Assembly: GCA_964569815.1 (NCBI GenBank)
Contig: CAZMUN010000004.1
Coordinates: forward strand, 1-55,790
Reading direction: 5' to 3'
Length of the DNA stretch: 55,790 nt
Source: CAZMUN01 sp964569815
Lineage (GTDB): Archaea; Iainarchaeota; Iainarchaeia; Iainarchaeales; GCA-2688035
The notes beneath the pieces are model-generated. The model made no database searches, had not been told where the DNA came from, and saw nothing but the letters and a program-made list of their open reading frames with translations. The position numbers and the translations under genes were made by a program. Shown piece after piece: positions 8,750 to 16,384 of this stretch. Each line of letters begins with the position of its first letter. The stretch's first letter is position 1.

Positions 8750-11356
8750 ATGGTGTTTTTTTTGGGTATAGAGTGGCAAAAGGAAAAGCATTCCGACAAA
8801 GAGATATTCAAAAGCTTGCATCCCCTGCTTGGGGCCTGGTTCAAATGGCGTTTCAAGAGCTTTACTGAGCCACAGCGCTACGCTATCCTAAACATTCACC
8901 TGCTCCAGAACACGCTCATCACCGCTCCCACTGGAACGGGGAAAACTTTGTCGGCTTTCGCCGCCGTTCTCAGCGAGCTTGTTTCCCTTTCAGGCCAAAG
9001 CAAGCTTGAGGACAAAATCTACTGCCTTTACATTTCTCCTTTGCGTGCCCTCTCTAATGACATTGAACGCAACTTGAACCAGCCTTTGCAGGAAATAAAG
9101 AAAGCTGCCGAAAAAGTAGGCAAAAAAATAGATTTTCGCATAGCTGTCAGAACAGGGGACACGCCAACAAGCGAGCGGAGCAAGCAGCTGAGGAAACCGC
9201 CCCATATTCTTATCACTACGCCTGAATCTTTTGCAATCCTTTTAAACAGCCCAAAATTCATTGAGCATATGAAGGAAATCAAATGGCTTGTTGTGGACGA
9301 AATCCACTCTTTGGCTGAAAACAAGCGTGGAGTGCACTTAAGCCTTAGCATGGAGCGCCTTCAGCAGCACAACCCTGCTGTCTGCAGAATCGGCTTAAGT
9401 GCAACAATCGCGCCCTTGGATGATATCGCAAAATTTCTTGTCGGAATGAAGAGCAAAAATGAGCCAAGAGACTGCAAAATAGTTGACGTTAAGTCCATAA
9501 AAAAGCTTGACTTAAAGGTTTTGAGCCCGCTGCCTGGCCTTATCAATGTCACTGCCGAACAGATTCAGGGAAAGCTTTACGAAACCCTCCACAGACTCAT
9601 CCAAGACCATAAAACCACGCTGGTTTTTACTAACACGAGGTCTGCCACTGAACGCGTTGTGCACAACCTCAAAGACCGGTTTGCAAAATTTTACCATGAG
9701 GGCAACCTTGACGCCCACCACAGCTCAGTTTCCCGCGAAAAAAGGCTCAATGTTGAGGAAAGGCTCAAGCAAGGCAAGCTAAAATGCGTGGTTTCTTCAA
9801 CAAGCCTTGAGCTTGGCATCGACATAGGCTTTGTGGACTTGGTTATCCTTCTCGGAAGCCCTAAAAGCATTTCTCGAGCGCTGCAGCGCATTGGAAGAAG
9901 CGGCCACAGGCTGCATGACACTGTGAAAGGCAGAATAATTGTTTTGGACAGGGACGACCTTGTTGAATGCTCTGTTCTTTTAAAGAATGCTTTGGAACAA
10001 AAAATAGACCGAATAAGAATTCCAAGGAATGCCCTCGATGTTTTGGCCCAGCAGGTTTACGGCATCGCAATTGCGGACAAGATTCATGAAAAGGACCTTT
10101 TTAGGCTTGTGAAGGGCAGCTACTGCTATTCGGGGTTAAGCAAGGCAGATTTTGACGACGTTATAAACTACCTTTCAGGCCATTACTCAAGCCTTGAAAC
10201 AAGGCATGTTTATGCAAAAATTTGGTTTGATGAGGAAACAGGCATGATTGGCCGTCGGGGAAAACTGGCCCGCGTTTTGTATATGACAAATGTTGGAACC
10301 ATTCCGGACGAGGCCCGCATTAAGGTAAAGATTGGCAACCAGGCCATTGGCTCTTTGGATGAATCTTTCTTTGAAAGGCTTAAGCCAGGAGACGTTTTTG
10401 TTTTGGCGGGGCAAAGCTATGTTTTTAGGTACAGCCGTGGAAACACGGTTCAAGTGCAGTCGGCTGGAAAGAGGCCACCCACTGTTCCTGCATGGTTTTC
10501 TGAAATGCTGCCGCTTTCATTCGACCTTGCCCTTGAAATAGGGCGTTTCCGAAAGCTTATGCTGGAAAAGTTCGAGGCTGGGAAAAGCAAGGCCGAGATA
10601 TTGAAGTTTTTGGATTCATTTCTTTACGTTGACAGGAACGCCTCCAAAGCATTATACTCCTATTTCCATGACCAGTTTAGGTTTTCCTTTATTCCAAACG
10701 AGTCAGGGCTTTTGGTTGAATACTACAAGGACGAGCAGGGCAAAAGGTTTGCCATATTCCATTCGTTGTACGGCCGGCGCGTAAATGACGCGCTTTCCCG
10801 AGTTTTTGCCTACCTTATGGGCCGCCTAATGCATAAGGATGTTGAAATCTCAATGAACGACAATGGCTTTATTCTGAGCAGCGACAAGCTTCCTGTTCCG
10901 CAGGTTTTTAACCTTCTTAAAAAAAACCCTGTTCGCGAGCTTTCAGAGCTTGCCATTGAAAAGACAGAGGTTTTAAGCAGGCGCTTTAGGCATTGTGCTG
11001 CTCGCTCCCTCATGATTTTACGCAGCTACAAGGGCAAAAAGAAGTCTGTGGGAAGGCAGCAGATGAGTTCAAGGCTTCTTTTGAGTGCAGTGCAGCGAAT
11101 TGGCCGCAATTTCCCTATTCTTAAGGAAGCGAGGCGTGAAATCCTGCAGGACTTCATGGACATTGGTTCGGCTGAAAAGGTCGTGCAGTGGGTTAATGAA
11201 GGCAGGCTCAGGGTCGTTGAAAAAAACACTGATGTGCCAAGCCCTTTTGCCTTCAACTTGTTTGCACAGGGCCATGCCGATGTCCTGAAAATGGAGGGCC
11301 GCCTTGACTTCATCAAAAGAATGCATGAAAAGGTAAAAAGCAGGATAAAAAATTGA
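8750..11356 (+). CDS. lhr: Lhr-type superfamily 2 DNA/RNA helicase
   Basis: Large ATP-dependent helicase of the archaeal Lhr family, associated with DNA repair and recombination. Motifs in order: TAPTGTGKT (Walker A, about residue 60), SPLRALSND (Ia), TTPESF, VVDEIHSL (DEIH Walker B), GLSATI (III), TNTRSATE, STSLELGIDIG (V) and QRIGRSGHR (VI), then the Lhr-specific C-terminal region. The length of 868 residues is typical. The ATG at 8750 is used; a TTG at 8762 lies after GGTG and a T tract and about 25 bases after the TTATGTATAA box, so the real start could be four codons later. Confidence 0.93.
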   Translation: MVFFLGIEWQKEKHSDKEIFKSLHPLLGAWFKWRFKSFTEPQRYAILNIHLLQNTLITAPTGTGKTLSAFAAVLSELVSLSGQSKLEDKIYCLYISPLRALSNDIERNLNQPLQEIKKAAEKVGKKIDFRIAVRTGDTPTSERSKQLRKPPHILITTPESFAILLNSPKFIEHMKEIKWLVVDEIHSLAENKRGVHLSLSMERLQQHNPAVCRIGLSATIAPLDDIAKFLVGMKSKNEPRDCKIVDVKSIKKLDLKVLSPLPGLINVTAEQIQGKLYETLHRLIQDHKTTLVFTNTRSATERVVHNLKDRFAKFYHEGNLDAHHSSVSREKRLNVEERLKQGKLKCVVSSTSLELGIDIGFVDLVILLGSPKSISRALQRIGRSGHRLHDTVKGRIIVLDRDDLVECSVLLKNALEQKIDRIRIPRNALDVLAQQVYGIAIADKIHEKDLFRLVKGSYCYSGLSKADFDDVINYLSGHYSSLETRHVYAKIWFDEETGMIGRRGKLARVLYMTNVGTIPDEARIKVKIGNQAIGSLDESFFERLKPGDVFVLAGQSYVFRYSRGNTVQVQSAGKRPPTVPAWFSEMLPLSFDLALEIGRFRKLMLEKFEAGKSKAEILKFLDSFLYVDRNASKALYSYFHDQFRFSFIPNESGLLVEYYKDEQGKRFAIFHSLYGRRVNDALSRVFAYLMGRLMHKDVEISMNDNGFILSSDKLPVPQVFNLLKKNPVRELSELAIEKTEVLSRRFRHCAARSLMILRSYKGKKKSVGRQQMSSRLLLSAVQRIGRNFPILKEARREILQDFMDIGSAEKVVQWVNEGRLRVVEKNTDVPSPFAFNLFAQGHADVLKMEGRLDFIKRMHEKVKSRIKN

Positions 11357-11438
11357 TACAGGGAGGAGGCCGTAAAAAAACACTCTTTCAGTGTTGGGAG
11401 CCACTTTCCGTGGCAGGTTGCCTCCTGTGTATCTTTTT
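11355..11438. terminator. Multi-helix (probably bidirectional) terminator between convergent genes
   Basis: Starting within the lhr stop codon, GATACA (11355-11360) pairs with TGTATC (11428-11433) and AGGAGGC (11364-11370) with GCCTCCT (11420-11426). The enclosed segment forms two further hairpins, AACACT-CTTTC-AGTGTT (11379-11395) and GCCAC-TTTCC-GTGGC (11400-11414). TTTTT follows on the plus strand. On the minus strand the AACACT hairpin is followed by a T7 tract, the pattern of a terminator for the gene ending at 11522. The junction is more elaborate than a simple terminator, so a stable small RNA from the lhr 3' end is an alternative. Confidence 0.55.
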
Positions 11439-11521
11439 AGATAGGTTTTTCAGCTATCATCGGCAGGATTAGTGCCTCTGCATTAATAACCGTTTCCGGT
11501 TTGAATTCCAAACAGCTTGCC

Positions 11522-11803
11522 TTAGGCTACAAGGCTGAATAAAACTGCCAGCAGCCCTAGGATGGCAAAAAGCCAGATTATTTGCTCGGTTAAGCGGTGG
11601 TGCTTGCCTGCAATTCTCCAAACCAGCTCTTTTCCAAACATTTCAAACATTATCACAAAGAAGGCAAACAATGCGATTCCGCCGATGTTTTTCATCACAT
11701 CCGAGGTAAAGAATTCAAACGGCGTGAGCTTGACCAAAAAGAAGGACATCAGGGCCCAGTCTATGCTTAAAAGCGCGTTCCTGGCATCTGCCTTTTCAAA
11801 CAT
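11522..11803 (-). CDS. Small membrane protein, unknown function
   Basis: A 93-residue protein with two to three hydrophobic stretches (around residues 15-30, 39-57 and 73-92) separated by the short charged loop WRIAGKHHRLTEQ. I do not recognise the family. It is divergent from scpB (80 bases apart, which must hold both promoters) and convergent with lhr. An overlapping reading frame on the other strand is judged a shadow because its translation is less protein-like. Function unknown. Confidence 0.6.
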   Translation of the reverse strand: MFEKADARNALLSIDWALMSFFLVKLTPFEFFTSDVMKNIGGIALFAFFVIMFEMFGKELVWRIAGKHHRLTEQIIWLFAILGLLAVLFSLVA

Positions 11804-11883
11804 GCTTTATTGAAGTTCGAGCCCGTATATCATTTTTTCGCTTGAAAGAAAAAAATTAATAACCTATTCAACTTACTTATTCT

Positions 11884-12384
11884 ATGGATGAAAAAAGAAA
11901 GCTTATTGAAGCAGCCTTGTTTATGACTCCTCAGTCTGTGAACGTCAACCAGGTTATGGGTTTGATTTCTGAAACCAATTACACTATGGCTAAAGGTGTT
12001 GCGCTTTCTTTTATGAAGGAATTCAACCAGCGTGATTCCGCATTGCAGGTCGTGCAAATCGAGGACTCTTTTCAAATGGCAATAAGGCCTGGCTATGAGG
12101 AAAAGGTCCGCCATTTGGCGGGAAAGGCCTTGTTTCATCCTGGCCTTATGAAGACTCTTGCTTTGATTGCATTCAAGCAGCCTATCTCGCAAAGCCTTGT
12201 GGTAAAGTATAGGAACAACAAGGCCTATGACCATATCCACAGGCTTGTTGAGGAAGGGTTTGTGGCCCGCGAGCCAAAGGGCCGCTCTTTTACCTTGCGC
12301 ACAACCAAAAAGTTTTTGGAGCACTTTGGCGAGGATGCAATAAAACAGAAAAAGCTTTCAGGCCAATCCATTCAGGCAAAGTGA
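11884..12384 (+). CDS. scpB: Segregation and condensation protein B (ScpB)
   Basis: Winged-helix partner of the SMC-ScpA condensin complex in chromosome organisation. Family features are the opening KLIEAALFMTPQSVNVNQV, the central LALIAFKQPISQSLVVKYR and HIHRLVEEGFVAREPKGRSFTLRTTKKFLEHFG. The length of 166 residues is close to the family norm. No scpA or smc is nearby. The ATG is preceded by an AT-rich promoter-like stretch (AATTAATAACC around 11856). Its stop nearly abuts the convergent RNase HII stop. Confidence 0.85.
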   Translation: MDEKRKLIEAALFMTPQSVNVNQVMGLISETNYTMAKGVALSFMKEFNQRDSALQVVQIEDSFQMAIRPGYEEKVRHLAGKALFHPGLMKTLALIAFKQPISQSLVVKYRNNKAYDHIHRLVEEGFVAREPKGRSFTLRTTKKFLEHFGEDAIKQKKLSGQSIQAK

Positions 12385-12386
12385 CT

Positions 12387-13046
12387 TTACTTCCATTCAA
12401 CTAGCTTTTTTTGGAAGACTTTTATTTCAACGTTTTTGCTTGTTTCCCAGCTTTTTCTTGCAAAATCCGGCAAAGACTTGTTTTTTTTGACCCAGTTGCA
12501 CAGGAATGCTATTGTGTCAGGGTCGTGTGGGTAGCCAGAGCCAAGCTTTCCATATTTTCGGCAAAGCCTTTGAATGGCGGCATCGCGTTCAACTTTTGCA
12601 ATTATTGAAGCCGCGCTTACAATCGGGTAAGTCGTGTCTGCTTTGTGCTCTGCTTTTATTGTGATGCCGAATGAAATGTATTTTTCAATCCTTTTCCCAA
12701 AGTTTTTTGCTATTGGGTCAGGTGAGTCCACGTAAACCACTTTGGGCTTTTTTCTGAGCTTGTTTAACAGGTAGCCGATTCGCATGGCCTCTATTTCGTT
12801 CAGGCTTTTCCTGTCTCTTAAAAGGTCTATTTCGCTTGCTTCAAGGCTTACGGAGTGGAACTCGTGAAGCAGCTTTCCTAAAACAGTGCACTGCCTTTCC
12901 CTTTCAGCTGCTTTCAGGAGCTTGCTGTCCTTTACGCCAAGCTTTTTCAGCTTTTCTTCGTCTTTTTTTTCAATTGTTGCAACGCTTAAAACCATTGGGC
13001 CCAAAGCAGGGCCCCGGCCTGCTTCATCTATTCCTGCAATCAGCAT
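12387..13046 (-). CDS. rnhB: Ribonuclease HII
   Basis: Cleaves RNA in RNA-DNA hybrids, removing misincorporated ribonucleotides and primers. The catalytic pattern is complete: GIDEAGRGPALGPMV near the N terminus (Asp-Glu), YVDSPD (third acidic residue) and AEHKADTTYPIVSAASIIAKVERD (fourth Asp with the conserved SAASIIAK). The 219 residues match archaeal enzymes. It starts 11 bases after the upstream cysteine-rich hypothetical and ends two bases from scpB. Confidence 0.95.
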   Translation of the reverse strand: MLIAGIDEAGRGPALGPMVLSVATIEKKDEEKLKKLGVKDSKLLKAAERERQCTVLGKLLHEFHSVSLEASEIDLLRDRKSLNEIEAMRIGYLLNKLRKKPKVVYVDSPDPIAKNFGKRIEKYISFGITIKAEHKADTTYPIVSAASIIAKVERDAAIQRLCRKYGKLGSGYPHDPDTIAFLCNWVKKNKSLPDFARKSWETSKNVEIKVFQKKLVEWK

Positions 13047-13057
13047 TCAAAAAACCT

Positions 13058-13369
13058 TTATTTTATCTTATTCAGGCCACGGTTCACGTGGTCTATTTCC
13101 TTGTCGCATGCACTGCATTCTTCCAGCAGGTCCATGCACTGCCTTTTGTTTTCAATCGCGTTGTTTATTTTTGAAACTGGGGCGTCCTTTCTGCGCAGGT
13201 CGTTGTATTGGTCGTTGTAAAAGGCTATGAGGTTTTTCAGGCCTGCTTTAACTAGCTCTCGTTCCGTTTCCTTTGACCTGAGCCTGCTTCTGGCCTTGCA
13301 AAAGCTGCAGTTTCTTTTCACATGGGAAACCTTTTCAGAGGCCTTTTCCGAATTCGATAACTCTACCAT
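13058..13369 (-). CDS. Cysteine-containing small hypothetical protein
   Basis: About 103 residues from the ATG at 13369. Five cysteines in two clusters, C21-x-x-C24 and C78...C85-x-x-C88, suggest a zinc-binding treble or ribbon joined by a charged helical stretch (KETERELVKAGLKNLIAFYNDQYNDLRR). The family is not recognised. A TATA-like ATATATTTATAC lies only a few bases before the ATG, so a promoter there would start transcription inside the gene and favour the GTG at 13321. Otherwise it is read from the nucleotidyltransferase transcript. It precedes rnhB by 11 bases. Confidence 0.55.
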   Translation of the reverse strand: MVELSNSEKASEKVSHVKRNCSFCKARSRLRSKETERELVKAGLKNLIAFYNDQYNDLRRKDAPVSKINNAIENKRQCMDLLEECSACDKEIDHVNRGLNKIK

Positions 13370-13433
13370 GTATAAATATATCAGCTGTTCAAAATAAAAA
13401 GCCTTTTCCTTGAAATCCTTTAGTGTTTTCTTT

Positions 13434-13835
13434 TTATTTGAAAATGTCTTTTCCTGCAATCAGCTGCACAGGCCTGTTTCTTCTGCGCCTTTTGGCCTTT
13501 TCAGGGCTGTAAAAGTGCACGTCTACTTTCAGTATGCCGTGCAGCCAGGATTTTGCGCGCAAAAGGTTGAATTTTGTAAGGCCTTTTTTCGTTTTTATGT
13601 ACTTTTCCTCTTTTGCCTGGCTTGGCACCACGACAATGAGGTCCAGATCAGACAGAATCCCTGAATCGCGGACCTTCCTTTGGGCGCTTCCCACCAAATA
13701 AACAGATACGATGTCTTCTGGGGCCATTACTTTCCTTAGCCCTTTCAAAAAAGCGGTTCTTGCAAACAGCTCTCTTCTGCGGCTGTTTTGTTTGGTTCTG
13801 ACGCGAAACTTGGGGTGCTTTGAATGCCTGCTCAT
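13434..13835 (-). CDS. Minimal nucleotidyltransferase-domain protein
   Basis: A 133-residue protein of the polymerase-beta-like nucleotidyltransferase superfamily. VYLVGSAQRKVRDSGILSDLDLIVVV gives the GS motif followed by D-x-D, and VDVHFYS provides the third acidic residue. The N terminus is strongly basic. Such minimal domains occur in toxin-antitoxin (MNT) pairs and in tRNA/RNA-modifying systems; the partner gene downstream is not a HEPN protein that I can recognise. A TATA box (CAATTTAAACC, about 13857-13867) places the start near the ATG, so the message is probably leaderless. Substrate unknown. Confidence 0.75.
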   Translation of the reverse strand: MSRHSKHPKFRVRTKQNSRRRELFARTAFLKGLRKVMAPEDIVSVYLVGSAQRKVRDSGILSDLDLIVVVPSQAKEEKYIKTKKGLTKFNLLRAKSWLHGILKVDVHFYSPEKAKRRRRNRPVQLIAGKDIFK

Positions 13836-14093
13836 AACAAAAAAAGTGTTTCTTTTGGTTTAAATTGGTTCCCTTTTTTTCATTTTGGCAGCGGCTTGTG
13901 CACCAATCCCTAAATATGGTGAAATGGCAAACACTGGCGCTATGGCCCAAGGGCTGCTGACTGTGCTTTGATTAAGGCGTTTCTTGCCCTGAGCCACGCT
14001 GAGTCGTTATAATGGTTGAGTAAACTAAATTAGATGGCTTGTGTTTTGGGTAAAACCCTTTTAAGGGGAATAAAAAAAGAAAAGCCTGGCAGC
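13836..14093. other. Intergenic region without a gene
   Basis: This stretch lies between tfb and the nucleotidyltransferase, both on the minus strand. It holds the promoter of the latter and, next to the tfb stop, a minus-strand T-rich tract (CTTTTCTTTTTTTATT) likely to end tfb transcription. A short CCCTT-TT-AAGGG hairpin at about 14057-14068 follows. I see no convincing gene or RNA in the middle part. Confidence 0.5.
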
Positions 14094-14996
14094 TTATGCT
14101 GCCACGTCAATGTCCAAGCGTTTCTTCAGTTCCCTGTACCTGTTTCTGATTGTGACTTCTGTTACGCCGGCAACATTGGCGACTTCTTTTTGGGTTCTGC
14201 GTTCGCCTTTCAAAAGCCCTGCAATGTAGACCGCTGCTGCTGCCACGCCTGTCGGCCCTCTTCCGGAAATAAGTCCTTTGTTGATTGCTTCTTCCAATAT
14301 TTTTCTTCCTTCCTCTTGGACTTCGCCGCTAAGGTTTAGCTCTGAAGCAAACCTTGGAATGTAGTGAATTGGGTTGGTCAAAGGAACGTCCAGTTTTAGT
14401 TCGCGGACCAAAAACCTGTAGGTTCTTCCGATCTCTTTTTTGGTTAGGCCTGATGCTTCAGCCATTTCGTTCAATGTTCTTGGCACATGGTAAGTTCTGC
14501 ACACGGTGTATAGCACTGCTGCAACTACTGCTTCAATAAGCCTGCCTCGGATAAGGCCCTTTTTGACTGTCTTTCTGTACAAAAGTGCTGCTGCTTCAAC
14601 CAGTGATTCTGGGATGTTTAGGTATGAGGCGACTCTTCTCAATTCGGTTAGTGCGATTGACAAATTCCTTTGCATGCTGCTGCTTATGCTTGCCCTTTTG
14701 TGCCATTTTATCAAGCGGTACATTTGGGCGCGGGATTTGCTTGAAAGCTTGTTTCCCCTTAAATCAGTTCCCCTGCGGTCAATCATTGTCACAAGCCCTT
14801 TGTTCAGTTTAACGTATTTCATTGGTGAACCGGTTCTTGCGCGTTTTTCAAACTGGTCTGAATCAAAAGAGCGCCATTCTTTGCCGTAGTCTACCATGTC
14901 TTCGTCCATTACCAGGCCGCAGTCTTGGCAGATTATTTCTCCGCGTTCAGGGTCGCGTCTTATTTTTTTGCTTCCACATTCAGGGCATTTGTCCAT
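14094..14996 (-). CDS. tfb: Transcription initiation factor B (TFB)
   Basis: Archaeal TFIIB homologue that bridges TBP-TATA and RNA polymerase. It has an N-terminal zinc ribbon (CPECGS...CQDCG, residues 4-27), the B-reader/linker (GKEWRSFD...RARTGSP), and two cyclin repeats (about 105-195 and 200-295) ending with the helix-turn-helix TQKEVANVAGVTEVTIRNRYRELKK. The ATG at 14996 is selected because GGTGG and a T tract precede it; the upstream in-frame extension to 15074 is not family-like. About 300 residues. TATA-like boxes (TTATATAG near 15120 and TTTATAAAT near 15150) imply a leader of roughly 100 bases. Confidence 0.96.
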   Translation of the reverse strand: MDKCPECGSKKIRRDPERGEIICQDCGLVMDEDMVDYGKEWRSFDSDQFEKRARTGSPMKYVKLNKGLVTMIDRRGTDLRGNKLSSKSRAQMYRLIKWHKRASISSSMQRNLSIALTELRRVASYLNIPESLVEAAALLYRKTVKKGLIRGRLIEAVVAAVLYTVCRTYHVPRTLNEMAEASGLTKKEIGRTYRFLVRELKLDVPLTNPIHYIPRFASELNLSGEVQEEGRKILEEAINKGLISGRGPTGVAAAAVYIAGLLKGERRTQKEVANVAGVTEVTIRNRYRELKKRLDIDVAA

Positions 14997-15233
14997 TAAA
15001 AAACCACCTTTCCAAAAAATTTTTTTTTGTTGACTCTTTTTCGCAAAGAGTTTTTCAGAGTTCAATCCTGTCAATAAACACCGCTAAAAGCCTTTTTTTT
15101 CAAATACAGAAAATAGGTGCTATATAATAACTTGCTGTTCTCATCATTTATAAATCTTTCTATTTTTTCTTGTTTTGCTTTTTTTGGGCCAAAATAACGG
15201 TTTTTGGCAGGTTTTTTTTCCCTAAAAGTGGGC

Positions 15234-15635
15234 TTATTTTTCCAAAACTGCTTGTATTACGCCGTTTTGGCCGGGCCTGCTTGTTACCCTTGCTTTGTGC
15301 TCTTTTTCGCCTATTTTGACTTTTATCAAAGCGCCTTTGGTTACAATGTTTCGTCTGGTGTAGAGGCGGTTTGCCTGGTTTTCTTCAACTGCAAGGATTT
15401 CTGCTTTTACTGCCTTTTTTTCGCTTGGAAGCGTTACAGATGCTTGTTTTGCCCTCTTAAGCTTGACCTTTTTTGTATTGCCGCGTCCTTCAACGGTTTT
15501 TCTAAGGTCTTGGTCTGACACTATTGACTCGGCTTTTGGCCCGCCTTTCCAGGCCAGAATCTTGTCTGATCTGCGCCTGCTGTGCCTTATTGCGCCTGTT
15601 TTTGTTCGCCTGCTTTTGGTATGCCATTCGGTCAT
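15234..15635 (-). CDS. rps8e: Small ribosomal subunit protein S8e
   Basis: Archaeal/eukaryotic-type 30S protein. Recognised by TGAIRHSRRRSDKILAWKGGPKAES near the N terminus, VRGRGNT-like VEGRGNTKKVKLKRA, and the C-terminal TRRNIVTKGALIKVKIGEKEHKARVTSRPGQNGVIQAVLE. The length of 133 residues is normal. GGGGGG lies just before the ATG. A CCTTTTTAATCC box near 15690 gives a short leader. Confidence 0.96.
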   Translation of the reverse strand: MTEWHTKSRRTKTGAIRHSRRRSDKILAWKGGPKAESIVSDQDLRKTVEGRGNTKKVKLKRAKQASVTLPSEKKAVKAEILAVEENQANRLYTRRNIVTKGALIKVKIGEKEHKARVTSRPGQNGVIQAVLEK

Positions 15636-15706
15636 TCAATTCCCCCCAAAAAAAGAGGTTTTAACTAAAAACTAATTGCAGTGGAAGGATTAAAAAGGTT
15701 CGTTTC

Positions 15707-16384
15707 TCAGGCCATGAAAGGGGTTTTTTCCGTGTAGGCCTGGTATTCCGGCCCTGCTTCCCTTTCTTCCTTAAGGCTTACTTTGATGTACTTGTAGACA
15801 AGGATTGGGGTGAAAACAGCTGTCAGAATGGTTGGCCATGAAACAAACCAGCCCAATACCATGAGAATAAACCCAAGGTACTGCGGGTGCCTTGAATAGC
15901 CGTAGATTCCTGTTTTAACAAGGCCTTTTTTTGCGTTCCTATACAAGGTTACCCATCCAACCGCAATCAGTGCTGTTCCAACTGCCATTAGCAAAAGCCC
16001 GTAAACCATTCCAATCGTCATGCTAAAGCAGGCTCCGGCAAATTCGAACCCAAAAAGCTCTTTTGGCGTATGGCTTGTTCCTGGAAAAAGGTATCTTGAG
16101 GCAAAAATCATTGAAAAGGCCAGGCCATACATTTCAACGAACAGTGAAACAAAGAACGCTGTCACCAAACCTTTTTCTTTCCAGCTGGCTTTTCTTCTGA
16201 ATGAGAGCGGTATCAAAAAGGCCAGGAAGAAAGCGATGTTTAGGGCCGCTATATGCCATTGCTGGCTTATGGCCAAAACGCTTCCGGTGAAATGCGCCAA
16301 AAAGTGTTCAAGGAAAGCGGGCCAGAAGGCAGTTGGCGAAACAGCCAAAAGAAGCAGAAGGGCTCTTAGCGGGATTTTTTTCAT
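15707..16384 (-). CDS. Membrane methyltransferase (isoprenylcysteine/phospholipid type)
   Basis: A 225-residue integral membrane protein with about five hydrophobic segments. The C-terminal half contains GIYGYSRHPQYLGFILMVLGW and KEEREAGPEYQAY, the S-adenosylmethionine-binding signature (RHPxY...E..L...G..Y..Y) of the ICMT/PEMT superfamily. The substrate, lipid or protein cysteine, is unknown. The start codon directly follows the Hef stop without a gap, so the two are co-transcribed. That pairing with a DNA repair enzyme need not be functional. Confidence 0.8.
   Translation of the reverse strand: MKKIPLRALLLLLAVSPTAFWPAFLEHFLAHFTGSVLAISQQWHIAALNIAFFLAFLIPLSFRRKASWKEKGLVTAFFVSLFVEMYGLAFSMIFASRYLFPGTSHTPKELFGFEFAGACFSMTIGMVYGLLLMAVGTALIAVGWVTLYRNAKKGLVKTGIYGYSRHPQYLGFILMVLGWFVSWPTILTAVFTPILVYKYIKVSLKEEREAGPEYQAYTEKTPFMA

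Noticed and set aside
13900..14030. Possible C/D-box or stem RNA between tfb and the nucleotidyltransferase (several CTGA and GCCC-AA-GGGC)
   Set aside because: No proper C box or consistent closing helix could be found on either strand.
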